A stretch of DNA of 64,000 nucleotides from Aotearoamyces nothofagi (lineage: Eukaryota; Ascomycota; Leotiomycetes; Leotiales; Tympanidaceae). The notes beneath the pieces were generated by a model, which did no database searches, was not told where the DNA came from, and saw only the letters and a program-made list of their open reading frames with translations. The DNA is taken from the NCBI GenBank assembly GCA_015345905.1, contig JADDTR010000008.1, forward strand, positions 124,001-188,000. Reading direction: 5' to 3'. Shown here piece by piece: positions 11,380 to 21,510 of this stretch; the first letter of the stretch is position 1; the number at the start of each line of letters is the position of its first letter. The position numbers and the translations under genes were made by a program.

Positions 11380-11900
11380 TCCCCATCTCCCAAAAAAAAA
11401 AAAAAAACCCCCACACACACCATCGAATCCACAGATTTCTTTTTTTCCTTTTTTTCAATTCAATCATCAAAGGTTTTCAAAGCAAAGCAGCGCGACCACA
11501 CGGATCCAAACCCCACCCACCCAGCAGAAAACCACACACAACAAAAAAAAACCGCAGTCAGTCAGCCTTTCCTCTCTGTGCTCAGAATGACCTCTTCCAA
11601 CCCCTCCCCTCTTCCCATCCTAGCCCTTCCCTCTTCCCAGCCCTCCATCCCCTCTTCCAAGCCCCTCCCTCCATCCAGCCAGGAGAGAGAGAGAGAGGTC
11701 AAATTTGCCGCAGACAGACGAGATCGAGGGGCGGTGCCGATACCGAAGGAGAGACGGACAGACGGACGGACAGACAGACAGACGCCGCAGCGGAGAGGAT
11801 CGGAGAGAGAGAGAGAGCGAGACCGGGTTGGGATTGGGATTCCCCGTCTGGCTGGCTGACTGACTGACTGACTGACTGCCTGCCTGCCTGCCTGGGAGTG
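11380..11900. repeat. Low-complexity block with tetranucleotide repeats
   Basis: A dense run of simple sequence: poly-A of about 13 near 11393, C-rich/T-rich mixed tracts to 11680, GA dinucleotide runs at about 11684-11698 and 11804-11818, GACA/GACG runs near 11755-11785, and GACT then GCCT tetranucleotide tracts at about 11855-11895. Strand asymmetry (pyrimidine-rich then purine-rich) is marked. Open frames crossing it are compositional and are not genes. Confidence 0.7.
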
Positions 11901-12284
11901 TGGCGTCGGAAGAAGAAGGAAGAAGGACGACCCTCCGTCCGTCTGCAGGATAGGGTGAAAAAGGGGTGAAAAGGGGGATGGGGGGGGGGCTCAGATCAAC
12001 CAACAGCGTGGAAGAATGAGATGAAATGATTAAGGGCAGCGATTGTCTCGTTAACTTGCACGCAAGCACAGCACAGCACAGCACAGCACGCCCGGGAAAG
12101 ATGGCGTGGCACGCCGGCTGTGTAATCGGGTCTAGGCGAAGGAAGGGAGGGCTCTGATACAAGTTCACAATCGTAAAAAAAAAAAATAGCAGATGGAAGA
12201 ATGAATTTAGACCTCGTGGAACGGAGCAGCTTGTGATATTGCGAAATCGTCCTGTACAGTCCTAGTCTGCCCTTTCTCCGGCTG

Positions 12285-12735
12285 GACAAAGATACTGGAT
12301 TGCTCGCTGCCATTTAGAATTACCCGAGTCACAGGATGCGTTCTGTACACATTGATGGGAGGAGCGTTACTGTGCCATCCAAAAGTTTTCAAGGCCAGGC
12401 AGAGATCCCCGAAGAATGCTTCTCTTATAGACAAAGATACTAGATTGCTCTCTGCCATTTAGAATTACCCGAGTCGCAGGATGCGTTCTGTACACATTGA
12501 TAGGAGGAGCGTTACTGTGGAACAAGGAAGAGTAGCCATCCAAAGTTTTCAGGGCCAGGCAGAGATCCCCGAAGAATGCTTCTCTTATAGACAAAGATAC
12601 TGGATTGCTCTCTGCCATTTAGAATTACCCGAGTCACAGGATGCGTTCTGTACACATTGATGGGAGGAGCGTTACTGTGCCATCCAAAGTTTTCAAGGCC
12701 AGGCAGAGATCCCCGAAGAATGCTTCTCCCATGGG
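12285..12735. repeat. Three-copy tandem repeat, period ~145 bp
   Basis: The phrase AGAATTACCCGAGTC starts at 12316, 12461 and 12621, so the spacing is 145 and then 160 bp; the second unit carries an extra insert around 12520-12535. Each unit contains GGATGCGTTCTGTACACATT, GGGAGGAGCGTTACTGTG, AGGCCAGGCAGAGATCCCC and GAAGAATGCTTCTC. Copies are nearly identical, so the array is recent or homogenised. On the minus strand the units are open and give repeated peptides (for example SIREAFFGDLCLALKT), but 145 is not a multiple of three, so the frame shifts between units and a repeat protein is unlikely. Confidence 0.9.
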
Positions 12736-14100
12736 AAGCGGGTCTGTTGGGCAGGTCGCCTGTTGATTCTCAACGTCTATGCAATCATTGACATACGCAG
12801 ATTAGACTTGGCATTTGCAACATAAGCCCATCTCGTGGAGCTGGATGGGAACCCAGCCGTTGAGGCACCGGCTGCTGCACGAGCGGATGGACCTGATCAG
12901 ACAACGGATGTCTGCATTGACTACGTAGTCCAGAACTCTATCGAAGAGGTGAATTCTCTGCTATTCCTCAAGGCCCGTTTAACCGTGGCTGAAGAAACGC
13001 GGAGAATCCGAAACACCCAGAGAGAGAGGATCCGGCTGGCGGAGAAGTCAGTCCTGTCTCCCAGAGCGGAGCCTCATCCAGAGTGGATGCCGATGTAACC
13101 AGCTCACGCTCCGTGGCTCTTACAGACCCGACAGCGGCAGACTGGCGAACAAACGGGGCCTGGAACCTCTTCGCCAGCCAGCAGAGCCGCGTTGATATCC
13201 ATGCCCTCTTCGTGCGGCGATCCGACGATCCGACGATCAAGCAAGCGCCTGCGGTGATCTGGCGAGGGCGCGATGCGATTGCAAGGCGGCTGCAGGCATC
13301 ATCGCCCACGCCGCAGCTCTGAGGCAGAGAGAGCGGAGGCGTGTCCTGGCAGTGCTGTCGATACCGATTCGGCAGCAGATATCCGATCGGATTGTGCCTC
13401 TCCACCGCCGCCAGCAGCGGGTCGCGAGGGCCGCGACGCCCGCACATGCCAGGCAAAACACTCCACAAACCGAACTGCCGAGGCCAGGTGGGCTCACAAG
13501 CCAGCAGCCAGTCAGTCACCCTCCACCCCGCCAAGGCAGGCAGATTGCTGCGGTAGATTCACGCGTCGTCGTAGAGCCCGGGCAGCACGAGGACGCACGC
13601 GCGTCGGGCGGCTGCTCATTGGGCTTCGGGCGCAGGAGAGAAGAAGAAGAGAGGAAAGAGAACAAAGGGAACAAGGGAGGGAGCGAAAACTCTTCCGGCG
13701 GCGGCGATGGCATTGGATCGTCTCCAGAGGCGCCGCGGTGTCTGCGGCACTGGGCGGCAGAAGGACAGACAGGGAAGGGCAGGACAGGACAGGACGGGAC
13801 AGGACAGAGAGGACAGGAAAGGGCCGGAAAGGGCGGCAGGCGTCTTCCGAGGTGTGGGTGAAAACTCTTGGTCGTGGCCCTGCTGGACAGGCACATCGCT
13901 GTCCTTGCACTATTCGCACTATTCGCACTATTCGCACTATTCACACTCATCACACTATTCGCACCCTCTACACCATCCTTACCTAAGTGCTGTGCCCTAG
14001 GTGTCGGCAGCGTCACGTGACCGCGCCGTGATAGGCTGCGGCGGCGGGGCCAGGGCAATCTCAAATCAAATTCCCGGCGCTCTAGCGTTTCAAACAAGGA
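12736..14100. other. Gene-poor, GC-rich stretch with short tandem repeats
   Basis: Two micro/minisatellites are clear: AGGACA-type pentamer/hexamer repeats at about 13762-13819, and a 9-bp unit GCACTATTC repeated about six times at about 13907-13963. A 87-codon frame at 12835-13098 begins at GTG directly after an in-frame stop region and has no domain; frames at 13273-13986 are compositional. No gene is supported, although the 12835 frame has a fairly protein-like helical stretch. Confidence 0.45.
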
Positions 14101-14984
14101 AGCGTTCCTGGGGCTAGGGCTGCTAGCGCTGCTAGTACCTGCTCCGGCGTGACCCAGCCAGCGCGCAAGCCGCGTAGCCCCTGCCCGGCTAGCCCGAGTG
14201 CGGTAACGCGGCTGCGTGGGCCGGCGCGGGCGTGCGCTGGGCGGGCGCTGGGCGCTCGTCCGCGTGCCCTATTGGGCCAGCCCGGCGCTGCGCTGGCCAG
14301 GCGCCTGCCTCGCTCGCCGTGCCCGTCCTGCCTTGGCCATCAGGACCTGCGTCTGGCGCGCGCGCGGTGCGCTGTCCTGGCCAGCCCGGGCCTGCCCTGC
14401 GCCGCCCCGGGCTGTATCGCCCTTCGCCGCCCCTCGCTGCCCCGTCCGCTGCGCGAGATTGGGACTCCCCAGGGCCGATTCAGCGGCATTGGCCTGCGCT
14501 GCCAGCGTCAACAATGGCAGCAGAGCCGCCCGCCAATGGCAGTGCGGCGTCGGGCGCGTGGGGCCAGGCGTTGCCTGTTTCGGGCGGCGCGCCCCGCTCG
14601 CCCACGACGCAGCACATTGCGCACCAAGATTAGACGGCCCCAAGGGGCTAGCGCCCTGCCGTCCACGGCCGTCTCCCTTTTCCCACCGCCCCACTCTTCT
14701 GCCGGCGCGCGCCCCCTACTGGCCAGCGGCCGGGCAGCGGCTGGGCCGTGGGCTCTGCTGTCCTCTGCCCACTGGCCGCTGCCCACTGGCCGCTGCCCAC
14801 GGTCCGCTGTCGTCGTCTCCCAGCGCTCGCTCGCTCGCTACTTGTATTCACTGACTTCCTTCCGTGCTGTCAACCTCTCCAACCCTTTGCATCGTCCATC
14901 CTCTACAGAGATACTCGCGTTCATTCATTTCGCGGTATTCCTGTGCAGTCGCTCTCTACCACGATCCATTCACCCACTGTCCTC

Positions 14985-14994
14985 TCTATATATA
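14985..14994 (+). promoter_or_regulatory. Candidate TATA box of the Asp f 4-like gene
   Basis: TCTATATATA lies about 95 bp upstream of the ATG at 15089, in pyrimidine-rich DNA typical of strongly expressed fungal promoters. The 14.1-14.85 kb region upstream is extremely GC-rich and holds a CACGTG element near 14013. Assignment is by position and composition only. Confidence 0.45.
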
Positions 14995-15088
14995 CCGTCG
15001 CCCCCTTCGAACACGCCCCTGCTCCCGGCCTCTCGCCCATCGCACTTGCGCAGCCATCCGAGGACACGACATTGCGACGTACAACAAG

Positions 15089-16163
15089 ATGCGTTCCGCC
15101 TTCACTGCTCTGGTGCTGGCCACCACCACCATCACCCAGATCATTGCCGGTCCCGTTCGACCACACGCCCACGGCCACCTGCACGCCAAGAAGGATGGTG
15201 ATCTCGAGGTCGATGCGTGAGTTGGGAACGCGCAAACGGCGGGGATATTACGAGTGCTAATCTGGGTGTCACAGTGCCGTTGCAAAGAGAGACCTCGTTA
15301 TCGTGACGGTCTACAACACCATCACCGTTCCCTACGGCTACGAGCCCGAGACCGAGGCCGCAGTGGTCGCGACAACCTCGTCTGCAGCAACCACCACCTC
15401 GTCTGTCGTGGTCGTTCCAACCACCTCGTCAACCCCGGTTGCCTCGACTTCATCCGTCGCGGTCGTATCCACCGAGGCCGCAACTCCCGTGGAAGCCTCG
15501 TCTTCCGCAGTGGTTTCCTCTTCTGCCGCTGCCACGACTTCATCCGCATCGGTTGTCAGTGAGATCTTGTCAGCTGCCGACGAGCTTATCTTGGAGGTCT
15601 TGGGTTTCATCTCCGCCGGTCTGAACGCCATCACCGACAGTGAAGATGTCTGGATCGGCACTGACGGACCGTTCACCAACGAGTTCACCAACGATTCCGG
15701 CGAGGATATCATCCTTGTCATCTGGGGTCCTACGTCGTCTTGGGTCAACGTAGCCCAGCCTTACATCACCCACACCCTCACGGCCGGCTCAAGCACCACC
15801 ATCAGCTTTGCTTCTGGCGCGTCTGGAGCATGGTCTGCAGTCTACGGCGACACCACGCTCGTCAACGGCCAAGTCTCCAACACCTGGGGAGAGTTTACAC
15901 TCCCTGGCGCCTTTGATGTTTCCCGTGAGGTCAACATGGACGGCCACGAAATGAGCATTGTGACGGATGACTGTACCTCTGACTTTACGCAGTGTGTGTT
16001 CGTCTGCGATTCAGGAACTGTCTGCACCACCGGCTACTCGCTTCTCAACTGTGCAGCAGGATCCCAAACCACGGCGCAATACGGAACATACGATGGAGCT
16101 GACAGCGGCGGCTGCGGTCTCACCTCGAGCACCGGCAGTCTCAAGACGTCGCTGATGGCGTAA
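15089..16163 (+). CDS. Secreted Asp f 4-like protein (fungal allergen family), 338 aa
   Basis: Exon 1 is 15089-15216 and exon 2 is 15275-16163, joined by a 58-bp intron (GTGAGT...CACAG) that splits an Ala codon. The product starts with a clear signal peptide (MRSAFTALVLATTTITQIIAG), then a His-rich pro-like segment (HAHGHLHAKK) ending at KR, a possible kexin-type site. Next is VYNTITVPYGYEP, then a long Ser/Thr/Ala/Val linker suited to O-glycosylation (about residues 65-145), and a C-terminal domain with DEDVWIGTDG-like sequence, IILVIWG, WGEFTLPGAFDVSREVNM and several Cys. This layout matches the Asp f 4 family of secreted or wall-associated proteins, whose biochemical function is unknown. 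Neighbours do not suggest a pathway. Confidence 0.85.
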
Positions 16164-17073
16164 GGTAGTTTCATGAGGGGCGACTTTAAGCATTTAATGC
16201 GTCTTCTATTCGACATCTAAGCCTATTTAATAGGCGGATATTTTTGGTTCGACACGGAGGGTTAGAGAGGTTTCTCACATGGTCGATTTAGGGAAATCAG
16301 GATTTGAGGTAACATTTGGTACATATTACAGAGCGTTGGAAAAGGGCCTTTGAACAAAATGTTTAGTGATGATCTTCCCGATTGTTTCCGTTGGACTTGT
16401 GATTGTTGATTTGATTCGAGTAAACATCTCGCCATTGTATCGTGAGTGAGTGGCCCTGCCGTGGACTGTACGTACTACTGGCACCCTCGAACGGAGCATG
16501 TCTTTATCGTGCCCCCCCCCCCCCCTCTTTAGACTGGCCTTATCCTCCACACGTCCACGTAACGCCGCGCAGGTGCGAAGGCCCTCCCTCCCTCGACCCA
16601 CCAACACGGGCCCCTACGACCGTACCGTACCCGGCAGGGTCTCGAGTCCAGACCCCGGGGTGGAGATTTTCTTTTTTTTCTTCTTCTCTCTCTCTCTCTC
16701 TCTAGCCCCACCTCTCATCCACTAAGGGCAAAGAAGGAAAAGAGGGCAAGGAAAAGAGGGCAAGGAAAAGGATAGGTATCGATAACTCCCCGCCCCTGCC
16801 CCTGCACCAGACCAGGCAGGAACCAGGCAGGCAGGCGTGGATTTTCCGGCCGGGCTCGCCGGACTTGTTATGGTCGGGCGCGGCTGCGGTGCGGTGCACG
16901 TGGTCTGCCTGCCGGCCGGCCTACAAAACTCACGGTGAAGCTGTGAAGCTGTGAAGCTGCGCAGCCTGGGAGATTTATGTGTATGCTCTATGAGAGGCGG
17001 GCGATGGGATGGGAGGGCGATGGGATGGGAGGGGAGGGGAAAGTTCTTTTTGGAGGACTGGCACTGTATATAC
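16164..17073. other. Intergenic stretch with homopolymer and pyrimidine tracts
   Basis: Contains the 3' end of the Asp f 4-like transcript, a run of about 13 C near 16512-16526, a T/TC tract at about 16670-16703, short direct repeats AGAGGGCAAGGAAA (16741 and 16755) and GGCGATGGGATGGGA (about 17000 and 17016). No gene is visible. It ends at the terminal repeat of a transposon. Confidence 0.5.
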
Positions 17074-18445
17074 AGTACCCGTTTATAAGTTTCCGTCTAA
17101 GCGAAAATCAACGGTATTTGTAACCCTTCTCTACAGTAGTAATTATAGTATAATAGAATAACAGATTAATATAGTTGATTACAACTCTCTAAACTGCTCA
17201 ATTTGGTAGTTATAAAAACCAATTTCTAAAAAATCTAAGAAATCACTCTAATTTCAGTACTTTATATACCAACTCTTTGCTTTCTAGAACTGCCTCTACT
17301 CTCTGCTCTATTCCTTCTATTAGACTATTAAAATAACTCCTTTGTAAGAGTATTTTATACCTCTTTAAAGACAGGATTGTAACGTCTCTATATCCTTTTT
17401 TTTTTACCTCTTCTAGTACAATTTACTGGTTTAGAATATATATTTCTTGTACTTTTTCTTTTAGAAAGTGCTAGATATTTTCAATAGAATTTAGGTCTAG
17501 ACTGAAAGGTAGCCAAGGTAGAACTAGAATACTCTAATCTTCAAACTACTTCTATATAGTTCAAGCTGTATAAATTGGAGTATTATCCTATATAAATATC
17601 AGATCTAGAGTCTAGCAACTTGGAAGTTGGTCTTTAAGAACTTTAATATATAATACTATAGAGTATTCTATCTTCTTTAATGTAAAATTAAAGCCTATTA
17701 TATATAACTCTAACCTTCTACTACTCCAAAAGCAGCTCTAGACTATAGTAGATATATCTTTTCCTTTGGTATAGATAGTGATATATATAGCTTTCTATTT
17801 ATCTTTTATATATCCAAAAGTCTAAATCTGCTTTTTTCTCTTTTCTCTTTCTATAGAACACTTGTTACTCTATATTACTTTTCTCTAGTTGTCAATCTTC
17901 TAGTCTTTATATTCTTTATACTAGATATATCTTTTCTTAGCAATTGCTTTTATAAGAAATAGTCGCTTTTTTATATACTAAGAGTAGATATTATTATATT
18001 ATAGAATATACTTTATTATAAAGGTAGATAAATCAAAGTCTATTTTAAGTTTTACTTTTGTCTACTTATTAAGAGGATATTGAATAATATAATAAAGTAG
18101 AATCTGTTTATCTTGAACTATATAACTTAGAGGCCTTTCTTTATAAAGTAAAGATATCCCTTTATCTTATTATTTACTCTTCAAAAGAGTGTCTTAAATT
18201 GTTGAAATTAGACAGCTAAAGGCTCTTGCAATTTCAATATCTTTTATATCTACTTTTATAGCCCTATTGATCTCTACTCTTTTATAAGGCAAGAGCTTCT
18301 TTCAAAGGAGAATATTTATTATTCTTAGATCTAAAGGAGTCTATATAGAAGATATATTAGATAGATAGAAAAGAGAGTAGTTTTATATAATATATTTTTA
18401 TAGTATCTTTATATAAATTAGACAGAAACTTATAACTTAGTACTA
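17074..18445 (-). mobile_element. Decayed Tc1/mariner element, copy 1, with TIRs and TA target duplication
   Basis: The ends match as ~29-bp inverted repeats: 17074-17102 (CAGTACCCGTTTATAAG...) and, inverted, 18417-18445 (ending ACTTATAACTTAGTACTA). A TA dinucleotide flanks each end (17072-17073 and 18446-18447), the target duplication of this superfamily. Reading the minus strand gives transposase remnants: FWSSRRLELYIIGF, a DNTPIYTA second-Asp motif and LPWLPFSLDLNSIEN, the third catalytic Glu region. The frame is full of TAG/TAA stops and the DNA is extremely AT-rich, consistent with RIP. It is a dead element of about 1.37 kb, a different family from the two copies to its right. Confidence 0.85.
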
Positions 18446-18486
18446 TATATACAAATTGGATATAGAAAGTATTTATTACTTCTAAA

Positions 18487-19990
18487 CAACAACTCTCCAA
18501 CTTTGAAATAGAATAACTCAACAATACTATTATATAAATAAATAAAATAAGATATAGATAATTGATTGACTGTTTAAGTTTAATATTTAATAGACCTGTC
18601 TTTTGCTTTAATATATAGAACAATTCTTTTATATATACTCTAAGACAACTTTTCTAATATTTCCTCTTTAATCTTTAACTATTTATCTTTTAATATCTCT
18701 TCTATTTAAATAACATTTCTAATCTTATATNATAACTCAACAATACTATTATATAAATAAATAAAATAAGATATAGATAATTGATTGACTGTTTAAGTTT
18801 AATATTTAATAGACCTGTCTTTTGCTTTAATATATAGAACAATTCTTTTATATATACTCTAAGACAACTTTTCTAATATTTCCTCTTTAATCTTTAACTA
18901 TTTATCTTTTAATATCTCTTCTATTTAAATAACATTTCTAATCTTATATCTTTGCTCGACTATTGAATTCTTAGTCTACTTTTAAAGATTCTCAATAGAA
19001 GCTAAATCTAGAGATTGAATAGACTATTTAAGAAGATGAACCTTTTGAGACTTCTTATACTCAGTTGGGATTTTTACAAAGTAATACTTTACTCTATCTT
19101 CTTATAAGTAGATAGATAACTTTAGCTGTCTAAACTTTTTTTATATCTTCTTATAGAAGGGAATAAAGAATAGTTTAAATATCTCTTCAGTATAGTAAGT
19201 TTAGTTTATTCTAGTCCCCTTTTCTAAAATTACTAATAGATCTAATTCTACTTCTATAAAGCAATTCTAGACTAATACTAAAGTTCTATTACTCTTAAAA
19301 GTTGGCTTTAAGTTCTTTTTAAGATATTTCTCTCTTAGTACTCTTGTAATATAATAATTGTATCTATTATATCCAATCTTAAATATAGATTTATTTGACT
19401 AATAAACTTTTATCTAATTAAGTAATAAATTACTAGAGACAGCTTTATACTACTTCTATTACTATAACTTATATCTTAGTTTAAGGAATAGCTTGTATCT
19501 TAGCTTATATTATACTTTTCTATTATATTTTAATACTTTCTTTATAGTGTTCTAATAGAGCTGATTTCTAGAGGGTTAGAGTTACTAATATAGCTAATAG
19601 AGTACAAGTTTTATTCTAAACTGCTTTTATCAATTGATATTTACCTTTAGAAGTGACTTTTTTAAGAGTACTATATCTTAGAGTATTATAAAACTGTATT
19701 TTATTGGTCTTTTGCTTTATATACTAGATAATAGAGCTGATTGTTGATCTAGGAATATAAACCAAGCCTTTAATCTTCTTTAGCCTCTTTCTATCTTTAT
19801 AGTAAGCTTAAATTTATACTCTTACTACTAGTATAGTTTTATAATAAATAGTCTTTAGTTTAGAAGGCATTTGGTAGTATAGTAATATATTTTCATTTAG
19901 ATATATAGCTATATATTATATAGTAGACTGTTATTTCTTATTACTTGTATTATAATCCTAGCAATAATTACTTCTAGTATTCAATTTGTA
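18487..19990 (-). mobile_element. Decayed Tc1/mariner element, copy 2 (minus orientation, contains the N gap)
   Basis: The minus-strand start codon region is near 19869 (ATGCCTTCTAAACTAAAG) and the frame ends near 18578. The left end carries an inverted-repeat-like end (CTCCAACTTTGAAATAGAAT) matching the right end of copy 3 in inverted form. It aligns with copy 3 along its length (for example CTTCTAAAGGTAAA, TTCTATAAGAAGATATA, TTGAGAATCTTT) but has more C:G to T:A change and more stops. A one-base N at 18731 with duplicated 218-bp flanks interrupts its 3' part, so the real element is probably about 219 bp shorter than shown. The right boundary is approximate. Confidence 0.75.
18513..18949. 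other. Single-N gap between two identical 218-bp segments (probable assembly artefact)
   Basis: Bases 18513-18730 and 18732-18949 read the same from ATAACTCAACAATACTATTA to CATTTCTAATCTTATAT, with a lone N at 18731 between. Identical sequence on both sides of a minimal-length gap is what a scaffolder leaves when overlapping contig ends are not merged. A true recent tandem duplication cannot be excluded, but the N placed exactly at the junction argues against it. Confidence 0.85.
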
Positions 19991-21268
19991 TAGTTGGATA
20001 TAGAAAGTAATCGTTATAAAGATACTAAGAAGAAATAATAAAACATTGAATTACTACTCTCTTATATAGTAAATAGCTTAGTCAATTTAATACCAATCAA
20101 CAAAATGCCTTTAAAACTAAAAACCAGATACTATAAAACAACTATAGTTATCAGAGCTCAAATCTAGACTTACTATAGAGATAGTAAAGGGCCTAAGGAG
20201 ATTGAATACTTAGTACAAGTTTTAAGAACTACTAGTAGTTCAATTATCCAACAAATCAAACAGTAAAGTAGTAAAATCCAATTTATAAATACTCTACAGT
20301 TTAGAGCACTGTCTAAACTTACTTCTAAAGGTAAACAACAATTGATTCAAGTAGTATTAAATAATACCTGAGCTCTTTTAGTAGTATTAGCAACTCCAAG
20401 TAAATCTAGAGTTCAACTCTATTGAAATACTATTTGTAAAGTCTGAAAGCAAAATGGAAAAGGAAGATATAAACTATAGTACAAACTATTCCTTAAACCA
20501 GAGTATAAATTAGATTGTTTAAAGTGGTATAAAGAGGTATCCAATAATCTAGAGATTGATTGGATAAAGATTTGTTGGTTAGATAAATCTACCTTTGAGA
20601 TTAGATATAATAGCTGAAATTACTGGATTACAAGAGTACCAAGAGAGGAATATCTTGAGAAAAACCTTAAGCCAATCTTCAAAAGCAGCCGGATATCAGT
20701 TTCTATTTAGGGTTGTTTTATAGAAGTAGAATTGGATCTATTGGTAATTCTAGAGAAGAGGGAAAGAATAAATCAACTTTACTATACTAAGGAAGTATTA
20801 AAACCTTATTTTATACCCTTCTATAAGAAGATATAGCAGAAATTTAGTTGTCCTGAATCTCCTGTTTGGTTGTAAGAAGATAGTACAAGATATTACTATA
20901 CTAGAACTCCAATGGACTATAAGAAGTCTCAGAAAGTCCGACTACTTCAATGGCTACCTCAGTTACCAGATCTTACTCCAATTGAGAATCTTTGGAAGCA
21001 GACTAAAGATTCAATAGCTGCAAGACGTTATAGGATTAGAAGTATTGTACAAATGGAGGATGCATTGAGAAATAAGTAGTCTTTGGTTAAGAGAGAATTC
21101 CTAGCAACACTATTACAAAGTATGCTAAAAAGAGTTGATCTCTATATCAAAGCAAAGGGTGGATCAATTAAATATTAAGTCACTATTGCTCAAATAATCA
21201 TATAGATGTTATTTCATTCAATTCTAGCATTGCGTTGTTGAGTTATTCTAATTCAAAGTTGGGTGGTT
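19991..21268 (+). mobile_element. Decayed Tc1/mariner element, copy 3, DD34E-type transposase
   Basis: From ATG at 20104 to a stop near 21178 one plus-strand frame can be followed without any frameshift, interrupted only by about 13 TAG/TGA/TAA codons of the kind made from CAG, CGA, CAA or TGG by C-to-T change. Motifs include the N-terminal MPLKLKTRYYK, first Asp in ICWLDKSTFEI, second Asp in VWL*EDSTRYYYTRTP, and LPDLTPIENLWKQTKD with the third acidic residue 34 residues after the second (DD34E). The right end at about 21233-21268 (TTGTTGAGTTATTCTAATTC) matches the left end of copy 2 in inverted form. It is a pogo/Fot1-unlike, Tc1-type element inactivated by RIP. The 5' inverted repeat is not found, so the left boundary is uncertain. 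Confidence 0.8.
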
Positions 21269-21510
21269 GGCTTTCGGGTACGACGAACACTTCCGGTATC
21301 CAACTGTACATATCGTCGCAAGCGATAATCCATTATGCATGCCTCAGGCCGCAGCTATCCAAATCGATGCCGGCTCGAGTTTATGTGTTGCTATTCACTT
21401 TCTAAACCCCAGGATCTCTAGCTCGAGTTCAAACCCCCCCTTTGCCCATCCCCCGTCCCTTTTATATCTTCCCCGCCCAGCGAAAGCGGCTCGCAAACTG
21501 TATGCCCCCA

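Noticed and set aside
12835-13098. 87-codon plus-strand frame next to the 145-bp repeats
   Set aside because: Begins at GTG with an in-frame stop just upstream and no ATG. The middle looks helical, but no splice site gives a better start and no family is recognised.
13273-13986. 237-codon plus-strand frame ending in an IRTIRTIRTI repeat
   Set aside because: The tail is only the translation of a 9-bp minisatellite and the rest is compositional; competing frames of similar length exist on both strands.
14149-15201. 350-codon plus-strand frame in very GC-rich DNA
   Set aside because: Arg/Ala/Pro/Ser-rich composition in several overlapping frames at once, as GC-rich non-coding DNA gives. It overlaps the Asp f 4-like promoter and first exon.
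18357-18623. 88-codon Leu/Ile/Tyr-rich minus-strand frame
   Set aside because: A compositional frame in RIP-degraded AT-rich DNA, crossing from one transposon copy into another.
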